DNA of 53,394 nucleotides from Candidatus Eiseniibacteriota bacterium (GCA_030609365.1 JAUWCJ010000005.1:1-53394), one strand, 5' to 3'; numbered from the stretch's first letter, positions 26,555 through 35,764 are shown. Program-made: numbers and translations. The notes: generated from the letters alone by a model not told the origin.

Positions 26555-27250
26555 CTAGCGCGGGATAGTCAAAGTCTGGCCAGGCCTGACCATGTCCGGG
26601 TCACTGAGAACGTCGCCGTTGGCCTCGAATATCTGCGTCCACAGCCGCCCGTCACCGTAGATCTCCCAGCGCTTCGCGATCATCCAGAGGTTCTCGCCCT
26701 CCTTGACCGTGTAGCTGTGGGGCCAATCGCGCGGAATCGTCAGCTCCCAGTCCGGATAGATCAGGTTCGGATCGGAGAACCCTTCCAGGACGCCCTTGTT
26801 CGCGCGCCAGATCCTCTTCCACTTGAGCGGGTCTGCGTAGACCTCCTCCATACCTGCTATCTTGTAGAGGAAATCGCCCTTCTCGATGATGTACATCCGC
26901 GGAAGCCCCTCAAAGTAGGCTATCTGCCCCTGGAGACCCTCGACCTCGCCCCGGAGGCTCATGAGCTGCGGCGTGAGACCAGCGAGCACGTCTTCGAGAT
27001 CGCCGATGGCCTCTGACTCTCTCGCCAGGCCGGCCTTCGCGGTGTCGACGCAGTCCTGTCCCCCACCATATGCGTCGAGCAGATCCGCGCAGTACGCCTC
27101 ACGCTGGTCCTTCTTGAGCTTCTGGTACTCCTCTTCGGTGTAGAAATCTCCCCCGCTCGGATCGGCCGTCCTCGTGATCTTCGGCGCGCAGCCGGTCACG
27201 AGCGCGACGGCGACGAGGAGGACCAGTGCGACTGCCAGTTTGTGCAACAT
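26555..27250 (-). CDS. LysM-domain lipoprotein
   Basis: 231 aa. The signal peptide ends in lipobox VTGC (MLHKLAVALVLLVAVALVTGC). A short coiled-coil region (residues ~75-110) is followed by two LysM-like domains: MYIIEKGDFLYKIAGMEEVY...NLIYPDWELTIPR and HSYTVKEGENLWMIAKRWEIYG...MVRPGQTLTIPR. It is probably a peptidoglycan-binding lipoprotein of the outer or inner membrane facing the periplasm. AAAGGAGAG precedes the ATG. It is cotranscribed with the small coiled-coil lipoprotein 38 nt upstream and ends at a strong terminator. Confidence 0.9.
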   Translation of the reverse strand: MLHKLAVALVLLVAVALVTGCAPKITRTADPSGGDFYTEEEYQKLKKDQREAYCADLLDAYGGGQDCVDTAKAGLARESEAIGDLEDVLAGLTPQLMSLRGEVEGLQGQIAYFEGLPRMYIIEKGDFLYKIAGMEEVYADPLKWKRIWRANKGVLEGFSDPNLIYPDWELTIPRDWPHSYTVKEGENLWMIAKRWEIYGDGRLWTQIFEANGDVLSDPDMVRPGQTLTIPR

Positions 27251-27288
27251 TCTTGGTCTCTCTCCTTTCTTCGTCGTAGCGCGGCCGA

Positions 27289-27582
27289 CTAGCGTCCGCT
27301 GCCCTTCTTGAGTTCATGAAGACGCGCAGCGAGGGCGTTCGGCTGATCCTCGAGCGCAGTGATCTCTGCCTTTGTGGAGGTAACGTCCGCCTCCAGAGCA
27401 GCTCTTGCGTCACGGGCTTCGTCCAGTTCGTCGTTGGCAGCGGCGCACTCATCCTGCAGTGACTGGACAGCCGTCACGTCAGCACCCTCACATGGAGGCT
27501 TGGGACCGCACCCTGTCAGGGCGGCGCCCAGGACGAGGAGTAACGCTGCGAGAGCGATGTACCTCTTGGTCGTGCGTGCCAT
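27289..27582 (-). CDS. Small coiled-coil lipoprotein (Lpp-like)
   Basis: 97 aa. The signal peptide ends LTGC. After a short linker the rest is a predicted coiled coil rich in Ala, Glu and Asp (NDELDEARDARAALEADV, STKAEITALEDQ). AAGGAGGTG precedes the ATG, the strongest ribosome site in the window, which suggests high expression. Size and layout resemble envelope-spacer lipoproteins; homology to Lpp itself is not claimed. Confidence 0.85.
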   Translation of the reverse strand: MARTTKRYIALAALLLVLGAALTGCGPKPPCEGADVTAVQSLQDECAAANDELDEARDARAALEADVTSTKAEITALEDQPNALAARLHELKKGSGR

Positions 27583-27882
27583 CAGTTGACACCTCCTTCC
27601 GGCATACCAATATCAGCATCGCCCCTCTGCGGGGGCGAGACCGAGACAGACCCCTTACTTCCACCCCGATGCTATCAGAGGCTGCCGAGCCCTGTCAAGC
27701 CCCATTTGCTTGACTGGTGCGGGGTTAGGGCCCCCCAGCAGGGTCTTCGCCACTCCAACCATGCACGATCCAGGCCAGTTCGCCCGACATTACGGCGCAC
27801 CAGAGCCGTTATTGTGAACCGGGGTCAGCAAGTGGTCAGGAACAATGCCCCGATCGTACGGCTCCTCGCCCGGTCGCCGCCG
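27583..27882. other. Intergenic region between aspS and the lipoprotein unit
   Basis: It holds the promoter at 27669-27698 and a leader hairpin TCGCCCC/GGGGCGA at 27619-27638. The remaining part up to the aspS stop (27883) shows no gene and no convincing terminator for aspS. Confidence 0.6.
27669..27698 (-). promoter_or_regulatory. Sigma70-like promoter of the lipoprotein unit
   Basis: Minus strand: TTGACA at 27698-27693, an 18-bp spacer, and TAGCAT at 27674-27669. The leader to the ATG at 27582 is about 80 nt and contains one hairpin. Confidence 0.68.
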
Positions 27883-29697
27883 CTACTCACCGCTCTCCCC
27901 CGGGGCGGCCCCACGTTTCTCCGCCAGAGCTATCCCGAGTTCGTCGAGCACTTCCTGCTCGACGTCCGATGGTGAACCGTCCATCAGTGACAGTCCGCGG
28001 TACGTCTTGGGGAAGGCGATGGTGTCGCGGATGCCGTCCTCGCCAGTCAGGAGCATGATGATCCTGTCCAGGCCCGGGGCGAGTCCGCCGTGCGGCGGCG
28101 CTCCGTACTCGAACGCCTTCAGAAGGAAGCCGAAACGCCTATCGGCGTCCGCAGCCGATATCCCGACGACCTTCATCACGCGCTCCTGGATGTCGCGCCT
28201 GTGGATCCGGATGGAGCCCGACGCCAGCTCGAAGCCGTTGCATACGAGATCGTAGAGCCGACCGAACACTCTGCCCGGGTCTGTCTCGAGAAACTTGAGG
28301 TCCTGCTCCCTGGGCATCGAGAACATGTGGTGCTCCGCCTCCCAGGCGCCGGTCTCCTCGTTTCTTGCGAAGAGCGGGAACTCCGTGACCCACGTGAATG
28401 CGAAGTCGTCAGGGGACACGAGCGAGAGCTCGTCCCTGAGAACAACCCTGAGGTTCCCCAAGACCCGGGCGACGGTGGTCTCCTTGTCCGCAACAAACAG
28501 GATGATGTCGCCGTCGGTGGCGGCGGCCCTCTCTATGATCGCCGCGACCTCGACCTCAGACAGGAACTTACTGATCCCGCCGGCCAGCCCCGCGCCTTCG
28601 ACCTTCGACCAGGCCAGCCCCTTCGCCCCCCACTTTTTCGCCAGCTCCTCTTTCGTATCGATGTCCTTGCGTGACCACACGGCACAGCCCGACGCGTTCA
28701 GACAACGGACCACGCCGCCGCCCTCGATGGTCGACCGGAAGACCCTGAACTCGGACTCGCGAACCGCGTCGGTCAGGTCGACTATCTCCATCCCGAACCG
28801 GACGTCCGGCTTGTCACTTCCGTAGCGGAGCATCGCATCCCGGTACGGGAGCCTCGGAAAAGGAACCGTCAGCTCGTCTCCGCGCACGGCGCGCCATATC
28901 GACTGCATCAGCCCCTCCGCGACAGCGAAGACGTCGTCCTCGGTCACGAAGCTCATCTCGAAATCGATCTGCGTGTGCTCGGGCTGGCGGTCGGAGCGCA
29001 GGTCCTCGTCCCGCAGGCACCGCGCTATCTGGAAGTAGCGATCGCATCCGCCCACCATCAGTATCTGCTTGTAGAGCTGTGGCGACTGCGGCAGCGCGTA
29101 GACCTTGCCGGGCTGGACGCGCGACGGTACGACGAAGTCGCGGGCGCCCTCCGGTGTCTTCTTGGCGAGAAGAGGCGTCTCTATCTCGGTGAAGCCCTGC
29201 TCCGTGAGGTAGGCGCGCGTCGTCTGAGCCGCCACGTGGCGCGCTTCGATCAGCCGCTGCATGTGGGGACGGCGGAGGTCCAGATAGCGGTACTCCAGAC
29301 GTAGCTCGTCGCTCGCCTTCACCGGCTCCTTGAGGACGAAGGGTGGTGTCAGAGACGCGTTCAGAACGATGAGTTCCCGGGCGATGAGCTCGACGTCGCC
29401 CGTGGGCAGATCAGGATTGACCATACCATCCGGACGTTCGGACACCTCGCCGCGAACGGCAACGACGTACTCCGCTCCGAGCTCCCCGGCCTTCGCGTGC
29501 AGCTCCTGATCGTCGTCGGGGCGGAAGACCACCTGTGTCGTGCCGTACTTGTCTCTGAGGTCGATGAAGAAGAGACCGCCCAGGTCACGGCGGTGGTGGA
29601 CCCATCCCATCAACACGGCCTCGTGTCCCGCGTCTTTTTTCCGAAGCGCTCCGCAGGTGTGCGTTCGTCTGAGTGACCCCATCTGTTCCAGTTTCAT
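27883..29697 (-). CDS. aspS: Aspartyl-tRNA synthetase
   Basis: 604 aa, the bacterial type with an inserted GAD domain. N-terminal anticodon OB fold contains GWVHHRRDLGGLFFIDLRDK. Class II motifs: FVVPSRVQPGKVYALPQSPQ, RYFQIARCLRDEDLRSDRQP with QIDFEMSF, and GLAPGLDRIIMLLTGED near the C-terminus. It charges tRNA-Asp in the cytoplasm. The neighbour hisS lies 52 nt upstream in the same direction, and the pair hisS-aspS is a frequent bacterial arrangement. Confidence 0.96.
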   Translation of the reverse strand: MKLEQMGSLRRTHTCGALRKKDAGHEAVLMGWVHHRRDLGGLFFIDLRDKYGTTQVVFRPDDDQELHAKAGELGAEYVVAVRGEVSERPDGMVNPDLPTGDVELIARELIVLNASLTPPFVLKEPVKASDELRLEYRYLDLRRPHMQRLIEARHVAAQTTRAYLTEQGFTEIETPLLAKKTPEGARDFVVPSRVQPGKVYALPQSPQLYKQILMVGGCDRYFQIARCLRDEDLRSDRQPEHTQIDFEMSFVTEDDVFAVAEGLMQSIWRAVRGDELTVPFPRLPYRDAMLRYGSDKPDVRFGMEIVDLTDAVRESEFRVFRSTIEGGGVVRCLNASGCAVWSRKDIDTKEELAKKWGAKGLAWSKVEGAGLAGGISKFLSEVEVAAIIERAAATDGDIILFVADKETTVARVLGNLRVVLRDELSLVSPDDFAFTWVTEFPLFARNEETGAWEAEHHMFSMPREQDLKFLETDPGRVFGRLYDLVCNGFELASGSIRIHRRDIQERVMKVVGISAADADRRFGFLLKAFEYGAPPHGGLAPGLDRIIMLLTGEDGIRDTIAFPKTYRGLSLMDGSPSDVEQEVLDELGIALAEKRGAAPGESGE

Positions 29698-29749
29698 CGT
29701 ATTGTCTGTCTCCAGTGGTATCGGGTGTTCGAATCAAGCGGTGCTCGAA

Positions 29750-31027
29750 CTACGTGCCCCCGCCCGCTGAGGCGAGGCGCTCGGCCAAGAGCGCGGCGAC
29801 CTTGTCCGCCGCCACCTCGTCCTGCTCACCGGTCACCATGTTCTTGACCACGACGACACCGCGAGCGACTTCGTTCTCACCGATGATCACGACGTAGCCG
29901 GCGCCCAGCTTGCCGGCCTCCTTCATCTGCGCCTTGAGACTTCGCTCCTGATAGTCGGTCTCGACGGAGACTGACTGACGCAGCTCCGCGATCACCGTCG
30001 CCGCAGCGAGGGCGGCGTCGCTCCCGAGGGAAGCGACGTAGACGGCAGGCCCTGGCTCCGAGCCTGCCATTACGCCCGTGTCCGTGAGCGCGGTCAGGAG
30101 CCTCTCCACCCCTGACGACACGCCGCAGGCCGGTGTCGCCGCACCGCCCAGCTCCTCGACGAGAGCGTCGTACCGACCTCCCCCGCAGAGCGCGCTCTGC
30201 GCTCCCAGTCCCGCGTAGTGCACCTCGAATACCGTCTTCGTGTAGTAGTCGAGCCCTCGCGCCATTGACGGGTCGACCACGAATCGAACGGACGTCCGCG
30301 AGAGAAGGTCTTGGACGCTCGCGAAATGCTCGGCACACTCACTGCACAGCGATTCCAGGATCGAAGGCGCGTCCGCCAGAAGCTCGAGACAGTGCTCGTT
30401 CTTGCAATCGAACATACGACGCGGGTTGCGCTCATATCTCACCTTGCAGTCGTCGCAGAACTGGTCGAGCGACCCTGCCAGTCTCTCTCTGAGAAGCTCG
30501 TTGTATGACGGCGTGCAGGTCGGACAACCGGCGCTGCTCACGCGCGCCTCAGCTCCCGCCAGCCCCAGGCCCTCGAACAGGCTAACCGAGAAGTGAATGA
30601 TCTCCGCGTCGACGGCGGGGGTCATCGATCCGATCGCTTCGAGCCCCCACTGCCAGAACTGGCGGTAGCGACCCGCCTGCGGGCGCTCGTAGCGGAACAT
30701 CGGGCAGAAGTAGTAAAGTTTCGTCAGTCGAGAACCGCGCCCCATGTTGTGCTCGATGAACGACCGCACGACCCCGGCGGTGCCTTCCGGACGCAGGGTC
30801 AGGCTGCGCCCCTTCCGGTCCGTGAAGGTGTACATCTCCTTCCGGACGATGTCCGTCGCGTCGCCGATGCCGCGGGCGAAGAGTTCCGTCTCCTCGAAGA
30901 CCGGCAGCCGGATCTCACGGTACGCGAACCGATCGGCGGTCTCCCTGAAGACACGTTCCACGCGTTGCCACTTCCAGGATTCTTCGGGGAGTACGTCGCG
31001 CGTTCCGCGCGGAGCCTTGTATGTCAT
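29750..31027 (-). CDS. hisS: Histidyl-tRNA synthetase
   Basis: 425 aa from the ATG at 31027, where the conserved YKAPRGTRDVLPEE begins; a longer upstream frame is Trp/Arg-rich overlap with vanZ and is rejected. Motifs: RPEGTAGVVRSFIEHN, PMFRYERPQAGRYRQFWQ, GLDYYTKTVFEV, CGGGRYDALVEELGG and the C-terminal anticodon domain (VYVASLGSDAALAAAT). The cysteine-containing middle (CPTCTPSYNELL, FCDDCKVRYERN, CKNEHC, CSECAEHF) is a Cys-rich zinc-ribbon-like insertion, seen in a subset of HisRS. Confidence 0.95.
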   Translation of the reverse strand: MTYKAPRGTRDVLPEESWKWQRVERVFRETADRFAYREIRLPVFEETELFARGIGDATDIVRKEMYTFTDRKGRSLTLRPEGTAGVVRSFIEHNMGRGSRLTKLYYFCPMFRYERPQAGRYRQFWQWGLEAIGSMTPAVDAEIIHFSVSLFEGLGLAGAEARVSSAGCPTCTPSYNELLRERLAGSLDQFCDDCKVRYERNPRRMFDCKNEHCLELLADAPSILESLCSECAEHFASVQDLLSRTSVRFVVDPSMARGLDYYTKTVFEVHYAGLGAQSALCGGGRYDALVEELGGAATPACGVSSGVERLLTALTDTGVMAGSEPGPAVYVASLGSDAALAAATVIAELRQSVSVETDYQERSLKAQMKEAGKLGAGYVVIIGENEVARGVVVVKNMVTGEQDEVAADKVAALLAERLASAGGGT

Positions 31028-31034
31028 GTGTCCA

Positions 31035-31493
31035 TTACCTGCCGTCCTGTCTGGGTTCGCCCACATCGGGCCGCCGCCTTCCGGCGGTCTCGCCGGTCGC
31101 AGCGGCGCGCCGCGCCATCCAGCTGCTGAGCGCCATGGCCACACAAGAACCGACCAGAACGCCCGTGACGTCGGCGACCCAGTCGAGGAGTTCGCGCTCC
31201 CGCCCGGGCACCGTCGCCTGATAAGCCTCATCCAGCGCACCCACCGCCGCACCGATGAGCACCACGACCACCAGCAGTACCCACCGCCGGACACGGCGGA
31301 ACGTGCTCCGGAACGCAACGCTGAGCAGCAGGCCGAAGCCCGCGTATTCGGCCAGATGCGCCAGCTTGTCCGACACCTTGAAACAGGTGTGGCTCAGCGG
31401 GTTCTGCGGGATCGAGGAGACCCCGAATATCAGCGCCAGGTATGCGCCGACCAGTACCCACGTCCTCAGTGTCCGTTCAGTGCCTATCTTCAA
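31035..31493 (-). CDS. VanZ-like family membrane protein
   Basis: 152 aa with four hydrophobic helices. It shows the VanZ-like pattern SDKLAHLAEYAGFGLLL and DEAYQATVPGRERELLDWVAD. Proteins of this family contribute to envelope traits such as glycopeptide resistance in some bacteria, but the molecular function is unknown. It lies 7 nt before hisS and 16 nt after ccsA. The C-terminal 25 residues are Arg-rich and cytoplasmic. Confidence 0.85.
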   Translation of the reverse strand: MKIGTERTLRTWVLVGAYLALIFGVSSIPQNPLSHTCFKVSDKLAHLAEYAGFGLLLSVAFRSTFRRVRRWVLLVVVVLIGAAVGALDEAYQATVPGRERELLDWVADVTGVLVGSCVAMALSSWMARRAAATGETAGRRRPDVGEPRQDGR

Positions 31494-31509
31494 CCCGTCT
31501 CCTCGGCGG

Positions 31510-32316
31510 CTAGCCGTAGGAATGAAGACCCCCGAGGAACTTGCTCCCGAGTATCGTCAGAATGGCCAGCGTGAACCCCAGAACCGACAGGCCCGAGGTC
31601 AGCGCAATGCTCCCCTTCCTCGTCCTTCGGACGTGAAGGTAGATGGCGTAGACGAGCCAGACGATGAGCGAGCTTGTCTCCTTCGGATCCCAGGACCACG
31701 GTGTGCCCCAGGCTCTCTGGGCCCACACGGCGCCCGCGAACAGGGCCCCGACCGTGAAGAGCGGAAAGCCGATACCTATCGCTCGGTACGTGATCGAATC
31801 CAGCAGGTTGCGGTCCGGCAGCCGCCTGTGACCGCGCTTGTCCCCCATGAGACACATCAGGGACGCGACGAACGCGACCGCGAACGCCGCCTCTGCCAGG
31901 ATCGCCATCGAGACGTGTATCCACAGCCAGTAGCTCTGGAGCGCCGGAATGAGCTGCCTGGAGATGTCTGACGGGAACATCGAGGCCATGACCATCATGG
32001 CGAAGGCGATGGTCGCCGCGAAGGCGGTCAGGATCTCGAGGCCCTTCCTGCGCCAGATCAGCAGGAACCCGAGAACGATGGCCCACGCGAAGAAGGACAG
32101 GTACTCGAAGAGGTTCGTCACCGGCGGGTGCCCCGACAGCACCGAACGCATGATGAGCGCGCCCGTGTTGGAGGCGAACCCCAGGAGCGTGACGTAGAAA
32201 ACGGCCGCCCTCACGCCGTCCTTCCGCGTGCCCGCGTAGACCGACGCACCCAGCGTTGCCGCCAGATAGCACCAGAACGCCACCCAGAAGAGAAGCATGT
32301 CGGTTCCACCCTGCAT
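31510..32316 (-). CDS. ccsA: Cytochrome c biogenesis protein CcsA/ResC
   Basis: 268 aa from the ATG at 32316 (GGAGGTG 6 nt upstream; the GTG at 32331 is rejected). About eight TM helices and the heme-handling WWD motif AWGTPWSWDPKETSSLIVW at ~205, with histidines in WIHVSMAILAEAAF. Together with ResB it forms the system II heme lyase that exports heme and attaches it to apocytochromes c at the outer face of the inner membrane. resB is the next gene upstream. Confidence 0.93.
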   Translation of the reverse strand: MQGGTDMLLFWVAFWCYLAATLGASVYAGTRKDGVRAAVFYVTLLGFASNTGALIMRSVLSGHPPVTNLFEYLSFFAWAIVLGFLLIWRRKGLEILTAFAATIAFAMMVMASMFPSDISRQLIPALQSYWLWIHVSMAILAEAAFAVAFVASLMCLMGDKRGHRRLPDRNLLDSITYRAIGIGFPLFTVGALFAGAVWAQRAWGTPWSWDPKETSSLIVWLVYAIYLHVRRTRKGSIALTSGLSVLGFTLAILTILGSKFLGGLHSYG

Positions 32317-32374
32317 GTCGTTCACCTCCACGGAGTGTGGAGCGCCACGTTCCGGCGCTCACGAAGTCACTCGG

Positions 32375-33547
32375 TTACGCTGGGTCTGAGCCGGTCTTCG
32401 AGCGCGCCCTCGGGGCACCCGCCCCCTTGCGTCCCGTCCTCGTCCAGAATGTGAGGCAGAGTCCCAGGGACATCGCGGCGAACCCAATGAAGAGAAGTGG
32501 CGTCCCGGGCTGACGGGAGAGCTCGAATCTCGTGAGTCCTCTCTCGTAGTCCGGCAGGTAGCTGAAGAGGAAGATCCGGCACGGGAGGCCCGCGTCGCTG
32601 CGGTGGGTCTGAACATCCGCAAAGATCCACCTGTCGTCAATGACGCTGCCGGCCTCAGATATCCGAACCAGAACCGCCGGGTTCCGGTGGCTGAGGGAGA
32701 CCAGCGAGGCGGTTCCACTTTCGATATCGTAGGTGAAGTCCGCCAGGAATTCCAGCACTTTGAGGGAGATGTCGGTGCCCGGCACCTCGAACTCCTCGTT
32801 AAACGGAACATCGATCGTTCTGAGAGGTAGCTCGCCGTCCTCCGTCAGGATAACGATTCCGAACAGCACCTCTCTGACCGAGGTCGCGGACGGGAGCATC
32901 TCGTTCTGGTAGAGGCCGACTCCGTTGTAGATGAGGGGCCTGTTGACCTCGATCCGCCAGGACAGGACCTCCTCCCCATCCTCGATGACGACGACGTCGG
33001 AGAAGTACTCGGAGACCACGCCTTCGTCGGTGAACTCGGTGCTCGCCGCGTTCACGCGAACCGTGAAACCGCCCTCCGGAACCTCCATCTCCTCTCCCGC
33101 GGAGAGGTACACTGGCGCCGCATACCGAAATCCAAAGACCGCCGTCACCACACCCCCGGCCAGTATCACGACCATGGACACGTGCAGAAGGAGCGACCCG
33201 ACCCTGGACGCCCGGCCGCGGCCGCGCTCGTTCGCCAGCCTCCTCAGCCTGCCGAACGAGCACGCAACCAGAGACGCGGCAAGCACAGCGGCAGAGAGAA
33301 GGAAGTACCACGAGGTGAAGATCTCGGACAGACCCGAGCGGTAGATGAACGATCCAAGCACCTGTCCGTAGCGGCTCGTGTACGCGTCCGGAGGCAGGCT
33401 CTGACCGATCGCCACGCCAAGGAGCGACATGACGGCCAGAACCACGAGGATCCACACCGCGCCTGTCATCGAGGAAAGCCACCGGCGGAATCTCTTCAGG
33501 AAGACGGCCGGTACCAAGACGGCCGCCACCACCAACCAGAGCGTCAA
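32375..33547 (-). CDS. resB: Cytochrome c biogenesis protein ResB
   Basis: 390 aa. A TTG start at 33547 follows GGGGGAC and lies just behind the hypB stop. Three N-terminal TM helices (WLSSMTGAVWILVVLAVMSL; SWYFLLSAAVLAASLVACSF; GSLLLHVSMVVILAGGVVTA), a large periplasmic beta domain and a final TM helix (LLFIGFAAMSLGLCLTFW) match the ResB/Ccs1 family. It is the heme-chaperone partner of CcsA. The thioredoxin-like ResA and CcdA are not in this window. Confidence 0.9.
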   Translation of the reverse strand: MTLWLVVAAVLVPAVFLKRFRRWLSSMTGAVWILVVLAVMSLLGVAIGQSLPPDAYTSRYGQVLGSFIYRSGLSEIFTSWYFLLSAAVLAASLVACSFGRLRRLANERGRGRASRVGSLLLHVSMVVILAGGVVTAVFGFRYAAPVYLSAGEEMEVPEGGFTVRVNAASTEFTDEGVVSEYFSDVVVIEDGEEVLSWRIEVNRPLIYNGVGLYQNEMLPSATSVREVLFGIVILTEDGELPLRTIDVPFNEEFEVPGTDISLKVLEFLADFTYDIESGTASLVSLSHRNPAVLVRISEAGSVIDDRWIFADVQTHRSDAGLPCRIFLFSYLPDYERGLTRFELSRQPGTPLLFIGFAAMSLGLCLTFWTRTGRKGAGAPRARSKTGSDPA

Positions 33548-33556
33548 GGAGTCCCC

Positions 33557-34225
33557 CTAGGTCTGCGTGTCCTTCTTCTCACGAAGCTTCGCCATGATCC
33601 ACTCGATCCATGCGTCCATCCCCTCACCGGTCACGGCGGACAACTTGAGTATCTCACTGTCGGGGTTGAGTACGCGTATCTCTTTCTCGACTTTCTCAAC
33701 GTCGTAGGTCAGGTGCGGCAGGAGATCTGTCTTGTTGAGAACGGCAAGGCTGGCCTCGTGGAAGATCGACGGGTACTTCATCGGCTTGTCGTCACCCTCG
33801 GTCGTCGAGAGGAGCACCATGCGGACGTCCTCGCCCAGATCGTACGTGGACGGACAGATGAGGTTGCCCACGTTCTCGATGAACACAAGCTCGGCGGAGT
33901 CGAGATCGAGCTGCCCCAGAACCGCGCCTATCATCTTGGCCGAGAGATGGCAACCACCGCCGGTGTTTATCTGAATGCCCGACGCTCCGTGCGCACGCAC
34001 GCGGTCCATGTCCCGCTCGGTGCTCACGTCCCCCTCGATCACGACGACGTTCATCTTGTCCGCGAGCCGGTCCAGCGTCGCCTCCAGAAGCGTCGTCTTG
34101 CCGGAGCCTGGCGAACTGATGATGTTGAGCACGAGCACGCCGGCTTCAGAGAACACCTTCCGGTTCTCCTGTGCCAGTCTGTCGTTCTCGCTCTGTATCT
34201 TCTTCTCGATCTCTACTCGGCTCAT
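33557..34225 (-). CDS. hypB: Hydrogenase nickel-incorporation GTPase HypB
   Basis: 222 aa from the ATG at 34225 (AGAGGA 6 nt upstream). P-loop SSPGSGKTT, GDVSTERD, metal site NTGGGCHLSAKM, ENVGNLICPSTYDLGE, and NKTDLLPHL. It is a SIMIBI GTPase that inserts Ni into [NiFe]-hydrogenase with HypA. The His-rich or CxxCGC N-terminal nickel-storage segments found in some homologues are absent. Confidence 0.95.
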   Translation of the reverse strand: MSRVEIEKKIQSENDRLAQENRKVFSEAGVLVLNIISSPGSGKTTLLEATLDRLADKMNVVVIEGDVSTERDMDRVRAHGASGIQINTGGGCHLSAKMIGAVLGQLDLDSAELVFIENVGNLICPSTYDLGEDVRMVLLSTTEGDDKPMKYPSIFHEASLAVLNKTDLLPHLTYDVEKVEKEIRVLNPDSEILKLSAVTGEGMDAWIEWIMAKLREKKDTQT

Positions 34226-34330
34226 TACGTTTCCTCTCCGCTCGTTCCTATGCTCAGCACTGTGGCCTGCCGCGCCCGTGGGCCGCCGTGCGCATCCGTG
34301 GCGCACCTGCCGCGCCCGACAGCGCGTGAA

Positions 34331-34675
34331 TCAATCATCGACCTCGAGGGCCTTGATGTCCAGCTCGAGCCCGGCCGTTATCTCAATGTTGGTCGAGCCG
34401 CAGTTGGGACACCCTACCGCTAGCTCCTCGTACGTGAAGTCCCTTCCGCAGTCGCGGCACCGCCCCGATATGGGGATGTCGTTGATCACGAGCTCCGTGC
34501 CCGCGTAGGGACCGCCTGCCGTGATCACCTCGAACGCCTCGCTAAGAAGAACAGGCTCTATGGTCGAGCCGCGCCCGATGTCCAGAAATATCTTCCGGAG
34601 CTTCGCGCCCTCGTGCTGCTCCATCGTCGAGTCGACGATCTTGAGCATGCTCTGACAGATGGACAGTTCGTGCAA
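34331..34675 (-). CDS. hypA: Hydrogenase nickel chaperone HypA
   Basis: 114 aa. The start is a TTG at 34675, chosen because AAGGAG lies 6 nt upstream and because the nickel ligand His2 in MHELSICQS must directly follow the initiator. A structural zinc site is formed by CRDCGR and CPNCGS. HypA hands nickel to HypB and the hydrogenase large subunit. The gene begins 10 nt after hypE. Confidence 0.95.
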   Translation of the reverse strand: MHELSICQSMLKIVDSTMEQHEGAKLRKIFLDIGRGSTIEPVLLSEAFEVITAGGPYAGTELVINDIPISGRCRDCGRDFTYEELAVGCPNCGSTNIEITAGLELDIKALEVDD

Positions 34676-34685
34676 TCATTGCTCC

Positions 34686-35711
34686 TTAGCAGATCCTGGG
34701 CAGCTGGACTCCCTCGAGCATGACGACGGGGCGCTCTCCCCCGATCACTGTCCGCAGCCTGACACCTCCGCCCTCCGACACGGCGCCGATGACGGCGGCG
34801 TTGCGGCCCAGAGGGTCGCTCTTCATGGCATCGAGGACGGCGTCCGACGAGGATGCGGGAGCGACCACGATCATCTTCCCCTCGTTGGCCATGTAGATGG
34901 GATCGAACCCCAGGATGTCACAGACCGAACGGACTCTCTGGTCCAGCGGCAGCGCGGACTCATCGATCGTGATCCTGACGCCCGAGCGGGATGCTATCTC
35001 GTTCAGCGTCGTCCCCAGGCCCCCGCGGGTCGGGTCGCGCATCACGTGGACGTCCGGACACGCGGACAGCACGGCGGCGGTGATTCCGCCCAGCGGCGCG
35101 CAGTCGCTCTCGATGATCTGCTCGAGTCTAAGCCCCTCGCGAGCCACGAGTATGGCGGTTTCGTGGTCTCCTATCGTACCGGAGATAATTACCGTGTCTC
35201 CCGGCCGCGCGCGATCACCGGACACGTTGGTTCCAGCCGCGATCAGACCTATGCCCGCTGTGTTGATGATGACGCCGCCGATCCCGCCGCGCTCGACAAC
35301 CTTGGTGTCACCGGCCGCCACGGACACGCCGGCCGCATCACAGGTCCGGGCGATCGAGTCCAGTATGCGAACGAGGTCGTCGACGGGGAGACCTTCCTCC
35401 AGCACCAGCCCCAGCGTCAGATAGGCCGGACGCGCCCCCTTCATCGCGAGGTCGTTCACGGTTCCGCAGACGGAGAGCTTGCCGATGTCGCCGCCGGGGA
35501 AGAAGAGCGGCTGGACCACGTAGGAATCCGTGGTGAAGGCCAGCCGGTCACCCTCGCCGGCGGAGGCGATGATGTCACTGATGTCCGCGGCATCGTCCAG
35601 CCGGGACAGGATGGGATTCGACAGCCGCGCAACGATCAGCTCGCTGATGAGCTCGTGCATCAGCGCGCCGCCGCTCCCGTGTGCCAGCTTGATCTTGCCG
35701 CTCTCGTCCAT
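34686..35711 (-). CDS. hypE: Hydrogenase maturation carbamoyl dehydratase HypE
   Basis: 341 aa, PurM-like. It begins with KLAHGSGGALMHELISELI and contains DDAADI, TDSYVVQPLFFPGGDIG, DPTRGGLGTTLNEIA, and ends LPRIC, where the terminal Cys receives the carbamoyl group from HypF and is converted to thiocyanate. It produces the CN ligands of the [NiFe] active site. It is separated from hypD by 134 nt holding a large inverted repeat. Confidence 0.96.
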   Translation of the reverse strand: MDESGKIKLAHGSGGALMHELISELIVARLSNPILSRLDDAADISDIIASAGEGDRLAFTTDSYVVQPLFFPGGDIGKLSVCGTVNDLAMKGARPAYLTLGLVLEEGLPVDDLVRILDSIARTCDAAGVSVAAGDTKVVERGGIGGVIINTAGIGLIAAGTNVSGDRARPGDTVIISGTIGDHETAILVAREGLRLEQIIESDCAPLGGITAAVLSACPDVHVMRDPTRGGLGTTLNEIASRSGVRITIDESALPLDQRVRSVCDILGFDPIYMANEGKMIVVAPASSSDAVLDAMKSDPLGRNAAVIGAVSEGGGVRLRTVIGGERPVVMLEGVQLPRIC

Positions 35712-35764
35712 CCGACACCTCGCTCCAGTCCGTCCCGTGCCTTGCGTTCGTGTTGGTTCGTCGC

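Noticed and set aside
29725-29760. GTTCGAAT-like T-loop suggesting a tRNA
   Set aside because: No acceptor, anticodon or D-arm pairing around it.
31028-31318. 97-residue extension of hisS
   Set aside because: It overlaps vanZ, is Trp/Arg-rich and lies before the conserved YKAPRGTRD start.
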